A DNA stretch of 22,763 bases from assembly GCA_900762015.1 (NCBI GenBank), contig CAAFEX010000044.1:1-22763 (forward strand). Reading direction: 5' to 3'. The notes under the pieces were generated by a model that was not told the DNA's origin, searched no databases, and worked only from the letters and a program-made list of their open reading frames with translations. The translations under genes and the position numbers were made by a program. Below are positions 16,206 through 22,763 of the stretch, piece by piece (position 1 is the stretch's first letter; each line of letters opens with the position of its first letter). The DNA comes from an uncultured Collinsella sp. (GTDB taxonomy: Bacteria > Actinomycetota > Coriobacteriia > Coriobacteriales > Coriobacteriaceae).

Positions 16206-17225
16206 CTATCCCAACTGGAAGAACAAAGCAAGGCCAACGGCACCAAAGGCCGCAGCGATAATCCAAAAACGGATGACGACCTTGGTCTCGGCCCAGCCCT
16301 TCTTTTCGAAATGATGATGGATGGGCGCCATAAGGAAGACGCGCTTGTGCGTAAAGTGGAAGTAGACAACCTGAATCATGACCGACAGGGTCTCAACGAT
16401 AAACAGGCCGCCGATGATGAGGGAGACGACCTCGGTGTTGGTCATGATGGACGTGCAGGCAAACGCGGCGCCCAGGGCAAGCGAGCCGGTATCGCCCATA
16501 AAGATGCTCGCCGGATAGCAGTTGAACCACAGAAAGCCCAAGCAGGCACCGGCACACGCGGTGCAGAAGATGGACAGGTTCACGTCTCCGTGCAAAAACG
16601 CCATGGCAGCCATGGCGAGCATGGCAATCATGGAGGTGCCGCCAGCAAGACCGTCAAGGCCATCGGTCAGGTTCACGGCATTAGAAAGACCGGCGATCAT
16701 CAGCCAGCAAAAGACAATGTAGAGCCACGGGAACGAAAGGCCGCAGATGGTGGTCGAAAGAACACCGAGGTCAATCGTCAGGCCGCCGGGAAAACGAATC
16801 TCGGGGGCGACGCCGCACCAGTTAACGGCAAGTACCGTAAAGGTGACACAGATAATGGTTAGACCGATCATCTTGGCATGAGGCGTCAGACCGAGCGAGC
16901 GCCCATGCGTAACGGAGGTCAGGTCGTCAATCAGGCCCAGCACGCCGGTCGCCAGCGTGGCGAGGAGCACGAGCACGAGCTCGGTGGTGAGCTTGCCCAT
17001 CAGCAGGCAGGTCAGCGAGATCGCGACGAGGATGACAACACCACCCATGGTGGGCGTTCCCTGCTTAACCAAATGACGCTTGGGGCCATCGGCACGAACC
17101 TGCTGGCCGATACCCTCGACCTTGAGCAGCTTGATCCACCACGGCATGAGCAGCAGCGCAATGGCGGCGGCGATGCCAAGCCCCAAAAAAGCCTGATACG
17201 TTGGATACGAGGGATTGCCGAACAT
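16206..17225 (-). CDS. mraY: Phospho-N-acetylmuramoyl-pentapeptide transferase MraY
   Basis: MraY is the integral membrane enzyme that moves phospho-MurNAc-pentapeptide from UDP to undecaprenyl phosphate, giving lipid I. The 339-residue protein has about ten membrane helices. Diagnostic motifs are GTPTMGG at 56-62, GLIDD at 97-101 with the paired aspartates, NAVNLTDGLDGLAGG at 182-196, FMGDTGSLALG at 242-252 and APIHHHFE at 300-307. The triple histidine marks MraY rather than the related WecA or TagO. The ATG is three bases after the murF stop with AAGGTG further upstream. Its place between murF and murD is the standard dcw order. Length is slightly shorter than the proteobacterial form, as in other Gram-positives. 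Confidence 0.97.
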   Translation of the reverse strand: MFGNPSYPTYQAFLGLGIAAAIALLLMPWWIKLLKVEGIGQQVRADGPKRHLVKQGTPTMGGVVILVAISLTCLLMGKLTTELVLVLLATLATGVLGLIDDLTSVTHGRSLGLTPHAKMIGLTIICVTFTVLAVNWCGVAPEIRFPGGLTIDLGVLSTTICGLSFPWLYIVFCWLMIAGLSNAVNLTDGLDGLAGGTSMIAMLAMAAMAFLHGDVNLSIFCTACAGACLGFLWFNCYPASIFMGDTGSLALGAAFACTSIMTNTEVVSLIIGGLFIVETLSVMIQVVYFHFTHKRVFLMAPIHHHFEKKGWAETKVVIRFWIIAAAFGAVGLALFFQLG

Positions 17226-17228
17226 GGG

Positions 17229-18653
17229 CTAGCACACACCTTCCACAAAGCGGTCGAGCTCAACAAAGCGGGAACCCTTGACCAGTACAACATCATGTTT
17301 TTCAAGCGCGCCGCCCATGCGGTCGAGCACCTGCTGATAATCGGAGAACACCTGGATGCGGTCCTCGTCCATGCCCATCATGCGCGCGGCATCGGCCATA
17401 AGCTGGGCCAGCTCACCACCCACGCACGCCAGCATGTCGAGCTTCTTGGCGGCGGCATAGGCGCCCACGAGTTCATGCATGCGAGGAGCCTCATCGCCCA
17501 TCTCGCCCATCTCGCCCAAGATCGCCATGCGAGACCCCGTGCACGAAAGCGAGCACAGCAGATCGAGGCCAGCAGCCATGGATTCGGCACTGGCGTTATA
17601 GGAATCGTCGATGACGCGGGCACCGCTCTTGGCGCGTTTGATCTCCTGGCGGTGACCGGTGATCGTGAGGCCTCTAAAGGCAGTATCGATCTGCTCGGGC
17701 GTCACGCCCAGGCGATAGGCAACCGCGGCGGCCTTAACGGCATTTGGGACGGACTGCACGCCGGGGATGGCAAGCATGGTATCGATTGTCTCGCCCTGAC
17801 CAAAATCGAGCGTAAAGACCGGACGGCCCTCGTCATCAACTCGAACGTCGCGGGCACGGACCTCATCATCGTCCGAGACGCCGGCCAGCATCACGTCGAT
17901 ACCAGCAGGCTGGGCGAACGTATCGCGAATGAACGGCGTAAAGTCGTCCTCGCCGCCCAAAACCAGCAGCGGCAAGAAGTCGCCAGCGGCGCACATACCC
18001 TGGACAATCTCGGCCTTAGCGCGGGCGATGTTCTCGCGGCTACCCAAAATGCCGATATGAGAGGTACCAATCTTGCTCACGATGGCAAGGTTGGGATTGG
18101 CGGACTGGGACAGGCGCTCGATCTCGTGGAAATGGTTCATGCCCATCTCGAGCACCAGGACCTCGGTATCGGCCGGAGCGGAAAGCACCGTGAGCGGCAT
18201 GCCGATCAGGTTATTGAAATTGCCCTTGGTGGCCCAGACACGATAGCGCTTGGCGAGCACGGCGGCGAGCACGTCCTTGGTCGTCGTCTTGCCGATGGAA
18301 CCGGTAATACCAACGACCAGGCAGCCAAGCTCCAGACGGTACGCGTGCGCCAAACGCAGCAGAAAGTCCTCGGGATCATCGGTCAGCAAGATGGCACAGC
18401 CCTTGTCCTGCGCCAGCGAGACCAGCTCGGCCTCGGGCTCACGCGTCATCACGACGGCGCCGGCACCCGACTGGACGGCACGGGAAGCAAAGTCATTGCC
18501 GTCGACGTTTTCACCGGGAAAGGCGACGAAAATCGTCCCTTCCTCGACCTGACGCGAGTCGATAACGCACCCGCGGCATACCCGATCGGCTTCTCCCGTC
18601 ACGGTTCGGGCCCCTGTTGCGGCCGCGAGGTTGTTGACGGCGATCTCTATCAT
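17229..18653 (-). CDS. murF: UDP-MurNAc-tripeptide--D-Ala-D-Ala ligase MurF
   Basis: MurF adds D-alanyl-D-alanine to complete the UDP-MurNAc pentapeptide. The 474-residue protein has the MurE/MurF-type N-terminal domain (IDSRQVEEGTIFVAFPGENV at 31-50), ATP loop GITGSIGKTTTK at 115-126, LVLEMGMNHFHEIERLS and NAVKAAAVAYRLG in the central domain, and DDSYNASAESMAAGLDLL beginning the C-terminal domain. Ser-Ile in the loop and DSYNA favour MurF over MurE. The ATG has AGGGGAG seven bases upstream. It is preceded by 127 non-coding bases after ftsI, exactly where murE usually lies, so MurE activity must be encoded elsewhere. Three bases separate it from mraY. Confidence 0.95.
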   Translation of the reverse strand: MIEIAVNNLAAATGARTVTGEADRVCRGCVIDSRQVEEGTIFVAFPGENVDGNDFASRAVQSGAGAVVMTREPEAELVSLAQDKGCAILLTDDPEDFLLRLAHAYRLELGCLVVGITGSIGKTTTKDVLAAVLAKRYRVWATKGNFNNLIGMPLTVLSAPADTEVLVLEMGMNHFHEIERLSQSANPNLAIVSKIGTSHIGILGSRENIARAKAEIVQGMCAAGDFLPLLVLGGEDDFTPFIRDTFAQPAGIDVMLAGVSDDDEVRARDVRVDDEGRPVFTLDFGQGETIDTMLAIPGVQSVPNAVKAAAVAYRLGVTPEQIDTAFRGLTITGHRQEIKRAKSGARVIDDSYNASAESMAAGLDLLCSLSCTGSRMAILGEMGEMGDEAPRMHELVGAYAAAKKLDMLACVGGELAQLMADAARMMGMDEDRIQVFSDYQQVLDRMGGALEKHDVVLVKGSRFVELDRFVEGVC

Positions 18654-18780
18654 TGCAGCTCCCCTGTAAACCTAATAATGCTATCGGCGTATTGTATCCC
18701 AGCGCCGCGCATGCGTGGTGCAGGGCATGTGAACACCCCTCATATGGGACAACAAACCACGCCCCAAAGATTGTAACCCC
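18654..18780 (-). other. ftsI-murF intergenic region, site of the missing murE
   Basis: These 127 bases hold no supported gene. A 7-base inverted repeat (GCGTGGT at 18713-18719 with ACCACGC at 18756-18762) frames 36 bases, and TACAAT on the minus strand (near 18690-18695) could be a -10 element, though no -35 pairs with it. A 15-codon reading frame with a plausible ribosome site lies at 18681-18728, too short to call. The region may carry an internal promoter for the murF-to-ftsQ half of the cluster. Confidence 0.3.
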
Positions 18781-20646
18781 CTACTTCGTGTGCGGGATAC
18801 CCAGCACGTCGAGCGCGTTGGCCATAATGGACTGGAACGGCACCGCAGCGGCATCTGAGCCGCTCGGCGTTCCGTCGAGCGTGATATAGCACAGCACCTT
18901 GGGCGATTGTGCCGGCGCAAAGCCCATAAAGGACGACATGTAGTTCTCCTTGAGGTAGCCGCCGTTCTCGTCGGCTCGTTCGGCCGTACCGGTCTTACCC
19001 GCCACGTCATAGCCGTCAACCGCGCCGCCAACGCCCGTTCCCTCGGACACGACCGTCTGCATGCACGATGTCACCTGGGATGCGGCGTCCTCAGAAATCG
19101 CGCGTTCGCCTTCGCCCCAGTCCTTCTCGTCGCCTTTGCTGGACTTATAGAAGTGCGGGGTCATCATCACGCCGCCGTTGGCGATGCCGCCCACGGCACG
19201 TGCGATCTCAATCGGCGAGACGGACAGCGCCTGTCCAAAGCTCATCGATCCCAGCGTGGCGCCGTCATACTGGTCACGCTCCTTGACGATGCCCAGGCTC
19301 TCGCCCGGAAAATCGACACCGGAGCTGTGACCGATGCCCCACTTGTCCACATAGGCGGCAAAGTCGTCGGCACCGATCTTGCGCCCCACCAGGACAAAGC
19401 CCACATTGGACGAACGGCGCATCATCTCGCGCACATCCATGGTCATGCCATAGTCGCGCTTATCGGCATCGGTAACGGTATCGTCGCCCACCTTGATGCT
19501 CGCCGGCACCTCAAACGACGTACTCGATCGTACGACGCCCAAGTCGAAGCCGGCGCCCGCCACGAGCGTCTTAAAGACCGAGCCGGGCTCGTAGGCGTCA
19601 GTGACCAGGCGCAGGTTCATATCCTCGGTCTTGGCGTTCTCCAGATCGGTCTGGTCGTAGGTCGGGTACGAGCAGGCTGCGAGAATTTCACCGGTCGTGG
19701 GGTCGGTGACCAAAGCCGAGCCGTTCTTGGCCTTTGTCTTCTCGACAGCCTCTGCCAGAGCATCCTCAGCCGCACGCTGGATATTGACGTCGAGCGTCGT
19801 CACGATATCAACGCCGTCGACCGCGGCCACCTTTTTATAGGCACCGCCCGCGATATAGCTGCCGTCCCTCGCGCGCTCGCGTACGAGAGAACCGTTCGTG
19901 CCGGTCAGAAGCTTGTTGTATTGCTTTTCGAGACCCGTCAAGCCGTCGTTGTCCACATTCACTACACCCAGCACCTGCGATGCCAGATTGCCGTATGGAT
20001 ATACGCGCTTCATGGCCTGCTCAAAAAGCACGCCGGGCAGGTTCTTCTTCTCCAGCACCGCAGCATCGTCTTCGTCCACTTGGCGCTTGATATACACCCA
20101 GGTGCCATCGGACTCGACGAGCTTGCGGCAGGTCTTTTTATCGATTCCAGTTGCCTTGACCAGCGCCGACACCGTCTTGTCAACATCCTCGACAAGCTGC
20201 GGGTTCACGGCGATGTTGCGACATTCGACCGACGACGCCAGCACGTTACCGTTGCGGTCGTAGATGGTGCCGCGTTTGGCATAGAGGGTCTGCGCAAGCA
20301 GGCGGCGCGCATCGGCACGCTCGCGCAGTTTATCGGCTTCGACAATTTGATAGTCGGCAAGGCGAAAGACGCCCAAGCCCAAGCCAAGCCCAATGAATCC
20401 CATGACGGCTTTGCGGCGAGGCAGAGGCGCGCCTGTGAGCCATTCGGTCGACGAACTCTTGCGCGACCTGGTGTTATGCACTTGAGGGCCGCCCGAGCCG
20501 CGAAGTCGCGACGCCGGGTCGTTGCCACGGGACTGCCCGGCGTTGTAAGATTGCCGACCCGTTCCTTGATAACCAGAACGTCCCCGCGACGAGGGACGTC
20601 CAGAACCGCGGCCCCCATCGGAACCGCGGCGATAGTCATTTGTCAT
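18781..20646 (-). CDS. ftsI: Septal transpeptidase FtsI (class B penicillin-binding protein)
   Basis: FtsI/PBP3-type proteins cross-link septal peptidoglycan as partners of FtsW. The 621-residue protein has a basic Arg/Gly/Ser-rich cytoplasmic tail of about 78 residues, one membrane helix at about 80-97, a pedestal domain starting with LYAKRGTIYDRNGNVLASS at 121-139, and a transpeptidase domain. The active-site motifs are complete: S356-x-x-K359 in EPGSVFKT, SSN at 412-414 and KTGTAE at 551-556. There are no C-terminal PASTA repeats. The ATG lies 17 bases after the ftsL-like stop with only a weak ribosome site (GGTAG). The cytoplasmic tail is longer than in Bacillus or E. coli homologues. Confidence 0.95.
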   Translation of the reverse strand: MTNDYRRGSDGGRGSGRPSSRGRSGYQGTGRQSYNAGQSRGNDPASRLRGSGGPQVHNTRSRKSSSTEWLTGAPLPRRKAVMGFIGLGLGLGVFRLADYQIVEADKLRERADARRLLAQTLYAKRGTIYDRNGNVLASSVECRNIAVNPQLVEDVDKTVSALVKATGIDKKTCRKLVESDGTWVYIKRQVDEDDAAVLEKKNLPGVLFEQAMKRVYPYGNLASQVLGVVNVDNDGLTGLEKQYNKLLTGTNGSLVRERARDGSYIAGGAYKKVAAVDGVDIVTTLDVNIQRAAEDALAEAVEKTKAKNGSALVTDPTTGEILAACSYPTYDQTDLENAKTEDMNLRLVTDAYEPGSVFKTLVAGAGFDLGVVRSSTSFEVPASIKVGDDTVTDADKRDYGMTMDVREMMRRSSNVGFVLVGRKIGADDFAAYVDKWGIGHSSGVDFPGESLGIVKERDQYDGATLGSMSFGQALSVSPIEIARAVGGIANGGVMMTPHFYKSSKGDEKDWGEGERAISEDAASQVTSCMQTVVSEGTGVGGAVDGYDVAGKTGTAERADENGGYLKENYMSSFMGFAPAQSPKVLCYITLDGTPSGSDAAAVPFQSIMANALDVLGIPHTK

Positions 20647-20663
20647 ACTCAGCTACCGTCTTG

Positions 20664-21134
20664 CTACTGAGCGGTCGCGGTCGCGTTGGCGCCCGCGGCT
20701 GCATCCTGCGAAAAGTCAAGTGTAACGCTCTCGCTGGGCTCCACCATGCCATAAGCGCCCGCAAGGTCGCGAATGCGCGTGTCGGCGCCATAGACCGAAT
20801 GCATGACCTCTAGGTCGGAGCTCTCATCGGTCGCCTTTTCGAGCGTGTTGGTAAGCTCGGCGTTGCTGTTGAGCACCTGGGCCGTAACGCCGGCGAGCGC
20901 CACGCGGGCGACGCCGATTGTCATGAAGATAGCCGCAATGATGCAAAACGTTTTAAGAACGCTCATGAAAACCGGGCTTACCGCCTGGTTTGCCTGACGG
21001 CCCGCGCCCGTGTAGACATCAAAGCGCGGCGTGCGCTGCTCACGGGGAGCAACGGGGGCCTGCGGCGTCTCACGATAGGCGGGCATGGCGTTCATATCAT
21101 AGGCGAGTGCTGCGCTTGAAGTGTTGTAGCCCAT
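20664..21134 (-). CDS. ftsL: FtsL-like divisome protein
   Basis: The 156-residue product has a polar cytoplasmic N-terminus, a single membrane helix at about 56-82 (SVLKTFCIIAAIFMTIGVAR) and an extracytoplasmic stretch with coiled-coil character (residues 84-112, LNSNAELTNTLEKATDESS). It is followed by IRDLAGAYGMVEPSESVTLDF, which resembles the IEExARexLGLVxPxE segment of FtsL/DivIC proteins, and an Ala/Thr-rich end. FtsL proteins are poorly conserved, so identity rests on topology, that motif and its place between rsmH and ftsI, which is standard. FtsL joins FtsQ and FtsB/DivIC to activate FtsWI. The ATG is ten bases after GGGAGG. The 90-base gap to rsmH has no terminator. Confidence 0.78.
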   Translation of the reverse strand: MGYNTSSAALAYDMNAMPAYRETPQAPVAPREQRTPRFDVYTGAGRQANQAVSPVFMSVLKTFCIIAAIFMTIGVARVALAGVTAQVLNSNAELTNTLEKATDESSDLEVMHSVYGADTRIRDLAGAYGMVEPSESVTLDFSQDAAAGANATATAQ

Positions 21135-21224
21135 GATATGCCGCCTCCCATCCCGAGTACGTTGGTAGTGTGTTTAAGCTTCGTTTATGGTGCGAGCGGG
21201 AGGTCCAATATCGCGCGGTCGCGC

Positions 21225-22190
21225 CTACAGACGCTGCGCCACGCGGATTTTGGCTGATCTCGCCCGAGGGTTGCGCTCAACCTCATCAGGCTGGGCAACC
21301 AAGGGTTTGCGGGTGATGACCTTGAGTATCGGCACGTTGCCGCACACGCACACCGGAATCTCCGGCGGACACGTGCACCCCTGGCTCATCTCCTTAAAGT
21401 GGTTCTTTACGATACGGTCCTCGAGCGAGTGATACGAGATGACGCAGATACGTCCGCCCGGGTTGAGCCACCTGGTGGCGGCATCAAGACCTCGTTCGAG
21501 CACATCGAGCTCGTGATTGACCTCGATGCGAATGGCCTGGAAACTTTTCTTGGCCGGGTGTCCGCCATGCCGACGAGCGGCAGCCGGGATACCCGCCTTG
21601 ATGATCTCGACAAATTGGCCGGTGGTTTCGATCGGTTCTTGCTCGCGGCGGCGCACGATCTCGCGCGCGATCTGCGAGGCGAACTTCTCTTCGCCGTAGA
21701 CGCGTAGAATCCGGGCGAGGTCGTGTTCGTTGTAGGTGTTGATGACCTCAGCTGCGTTTAAGGTGTTATTACCCGGATCCATCCGCATGTCCAATGGGGC
21801 GTCCTCGTTATACGAAAAGCCCCTGCCAGGGATATCGAGTTGCGGTGACGAAACGCCCAAATCGAACAGGAAGCCATCGACCCCAGGCACCTCGGCCGAG
21901 CAAAGCAGCTCGTCCAAGTCGCCGAAGTTGCCCTTCAGCAGCTGGTGCGGAACGCCGGGAACCTCGCGGTCCAGACGGGCGCCAGCGGCCTCGAGGGCCA
22001 TGTCGTCCTGATCGACGCCGAGCAAAAGGCCGGTTTCCCCCACCTGCGCGGCCATCTTTACCGAATGGCCGGCACCGCCAAGGGTGCAGTCGCAGACGAC
22101 GGAGCCGCTCTTTAGCTGCAGCGACTCAAGCACTTCGCCGAGCATGACAGGTTCATGCCGATATTCTTGTGTCAAGATCCCACGCTCCAT
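21225..22190 (-). CDS. rsmH: 16S rRNA (cytosine(1402)-N(4))-methyltransferase RsmH (MraW)
   Basis: RsmH methylates N4 of C1402 in the decoding centre of 16S rRNA using S-adenosylmethionine; it is a conserved dcw gene although not a wall enzyme. The 321-residue protein has HEPVML at 12-17, the SAM loop CTLGGAGHS at 35-43, GVDQDD at 58-63, FDLGVSSPQLD, ARILRVYGEEKFASQIAREI, FQAIRIEVNHEL and VISYHSLEDRIVK near the C-terminus. All are family signatures. The ATG at 22190 lies 20 bases after the mraZ stop with a poor ribosome site; a TTG six codons on would have GGAG nine bases upstream, so the true start is uncertain by a few residues. Confidence 0.96.
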   Translation of the reverse strand: MERGILTQEYRHEPVMLGEVLESLQLKSGSVVCDCTLGGAGHSVKMAAQVGETGLLLGVDQDDMALEAAGARLDREVPGVPHQLLKGNFGDLDELLCSAEVPGVDGFLFDLGVSSPQLDIPGRGFSYNEDAPLDMRMDPGNNTLNAAEVINTYNEHDLARILRVYGEEKFASQIAREIVRRREQEPIETTGQFVEIIKAGIPAAARRHGGHPAKKSFQAIRIEVNHELDVLERGLDAATRWLNPGGRICVISYHSLEDRIVKNHFKEMSQGCTCPPEIPVCVCGNVPILKVITRKPLVAQPDEVERNPRARSAKIRVAQRL

Positions 22191-22210
22191 CCGTTACTCG
22201 TGCCTTGCCC

Positions 22211-22645
22211 TTACGAAAAGAAGAGGTCCAGCAGGGCCTCGTCGTCATCGTCCTCATCGGCCGTAGCGCGGTCCCAAACCTCAAGGTGGTCGTAGTTGCC
22301 CACAACCGTGACCTCGCGGTCGAGGTTCGCCTGCTTGCGGAGAGACTCGGAAAGACCGATACGACCGGCGCTGTCCACGTCCATCGACGTGGTGCGCTTG
22401 TTGATCGCCCTCATGAGCTTCTGGTCGTTAATGTCACGCGGGTTAAAACCCTCGTGGCCCTCACGACCCGCGAAGAGTCCTTCGACCCACTTATCGAAGG
22501 CCTCGGCAGAGAACACGTACAGAGCATCGACATCCAGGGCTTTGAACACGCGAACGTGCTCTCCAAGCTCCTCGCGAAGGGGTGCAGGCAGGGACAGACG
22601 ACCTTTTGCATCGAGATTGCGCTCGTATGCACCAGTCATTCCCAT
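22211..22645 (-). CDS. mraZ: Transcriptional regulator MraZ
   Basis: MraZ is an AbrB-fold DNA-binding protein that forms ring-shaped oligomers and represses its own dcw promoter. The 144-residue protein has two SpoVT/AbrB-like repeats, each with the conserved DxxxR signature: DAKGRLSLP at about 12-20 and DSAGRIGLS at about 91-99. The C-terminus ends in a run rich in Asp and Glu (ATADEDDDDEALLDLF) not present in the E. coli protein. The ATG at 22645 has GGAGG six bases upstream; a second ATG two codons later is less well placed. As the first gene of the cluster it lies directly behind a promoter with TGxxG repeats that it probably binds. Confidence 0.96.
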   Translation of the reverse strand: MGMTGAYERNLDAKGRLSLPAPLREELGEHVRVFKALDVDALYVFSAEAFDKWVEGLFAGREGHEGFNPRDINDQKLMRAINKRTTSMDVDSAGRIGLSESLRKQANLDREVTVVGNYDHLEVWDRATADEDDDDEALLDLFFS

Positions 22646-22683
22646 GTGCGCCCTCCCCTCGGTTACTCAGATGGCACGTACGC

Positions 22684-22696
22684 GGGGAACCACCCC
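22684..22696. repeat. Inverted repeat, copy 2, in the mraZ leader
   Basis: GGGGAACCACCCC matches GGGGAACTGCCCC at 22721-22733 in 11 of 13 positions. Each has GGGG and CCCC arms around five bases. This copy lies just downstream of the expected transcription start, between promoter and ribosome site, so it could act as DNA operator or as a short RNA stem. Nothing in the sequence tells which. Confidence 0.45.
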
Positions 22697-22713
22697 GCCT
22701 GTCGACGTCATTA

Positions 22714-22742
22714 ATAATATGGGGAACTGCCCCATTTTTCAA
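22714..22742 (-). promoter_or_regulatory. Probable mraZ (dcw) promoter
   Basis: On the minus strand, -35 TTGAAA (22742-22737) and -10 TATTAT (22719-22714) each match the housekeeping consensus at five of six positions and are separated by exactly 17 bases. Transcription would begin near 22707, leaving a leader of about 60 bases before mraZ. This is the best promoter in the window and probably drives the whole dcw cluster. Confidence 0.75.
22721..22733. repeat. Inverted repeat, copy 1, in the mraZ promoter spacer
   Basis: GGGGAACTGCCCC has GGGG/CCCC arms around a five-base centre, and lies between -35 and -10. It shares four bases with the last MraZ unit. Its near-copy lies 37 bases downstream at 22684-22696. 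Confidence 0.45.
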
Positions 22743-22754
22743 CACCTTTCCCCA
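22730..22754 (-). promoter_or_regulatory. MraZ-box array (three TGxxG units, 10-base period)
   Basis: On the minus strand, TGGGG (22754-22750), TGTTG (22744-22740) and TGGGG (22734-22730) start exactly ten bases apart. MraZ is known to bind TGGGN units separated by five bases upstream of its own gene; outer units match and the middle one is degenerate. The array covers the -35 hexamer and the upstream part of the spacer, a position suited to repression. Confidence 0.7.
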
Positions 22755-22763
22755 CCCCTTCCC

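Noticed and set aside
18681..18728. 15-codon Arg-rich minus-strand frame before murF with a plausible ribosome site
   Set aside because: Too short to separate from chance; no attenuator stem or codon run that would mark it as a leader peptide. Conservation in relatives would revive it.
15111..20670. Three very long plus-strand open frames (583, 632 and 587 codons) antisense to murD-mraY, murF and ftsI
   Set aside because: They lie opposite well-identified genes, have no recognisable domains and skewed composition rich in His, Arg, Gly and Asp, as expected for the complement of GC-rich coding DNA lacking certain codons.
21135..21224. GCGCG-AC-CGCGC stem between rsmH and the ftsL-like gene as a terminator
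   Set aside because: Five-base stem with a two-base loop and no T tract; the genes are expected to be co-transcribed.

Overview
The window is a single block of genes, all on the minus strand, read here from high to low coordinates. It is the division and cell wall (dcw) cluster of a high-GC Gram-positive bacterium, with a complete phosphate-uptake (pst) operon and the usual ftsZ-downstream genes after it. The best guess is a coriobacterium such as Collinsella or a close relative. The reasons are the actinobacterial form of the FtsZ nucleotide loop (GEGGGTGTG), the presence of SepF with no FtsA, the GC-rich codon use, and the Arg/Gly/Pro-rich cytoplasmic tails on several divisome proteins. The genus is an inference.

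Region 1 (22763 to about 8310) is the dcw cluster proper: mraZ, rsmH, an ftsL-like gene, ftsI, murF, mraY, murD, ftsW, murG, murC, murB, ftsQ. Genes are tightly packed: murG overlaps ftsW, ftsQ overlaps murB by 44 bases, and several starts lack a good Shine-Dalgarno and look translationally coupled. A near-consensus promoter (TTGAAA, 17 bases, TATTAT) precedes mraZ. It is overlaid by three TGxxG units spaced exactly 10 bases apart, the layout of MraZ autoregulatory boxes. murE is missing from its usual place between ftsI and murF, where only 127 non-coding bases remain; ftsA and ddl are also absent.

Region 2 (8508 to 7096) is ftsZ, preceded by a 199-base AT-rich leader that probably holds its own promoter and closed by a strong intrinsic terminator.

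Region 3 (7095 to about 1640) is pgeF-pstS-pstC-pstA-pstB-phoU. It begins with pgeF (peptidoglycan editing, YfiH family), whose stop overlaps the pstS start as ATGA. Upstream of pgeF lies an 11-base direct repeat resembling a Pho box. In many Gram-positives pgeF, yggS, sepF and yggT follow ftsZ without interruption, so here the phosphate operon appears to have been inserted between pgeF and yggS.

Region 4 (1591 to 1) resumes the ftsZ-downstream series with yggS, sepF and the first codons of a yggT-like gene that runs off the window.

Functionally, mur and mraY genes make lipid II, FtsW and FtsI polymerise and cross-link it at the septum, FtsQ and FtsL organise the divisome, FtsZ forms the ring, and SepF anchors it to the membrane. 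PstSCAB imports phosphate and PhoU modulates that system. No RNA genes, mobile elements or CRISPR arrays were seen.
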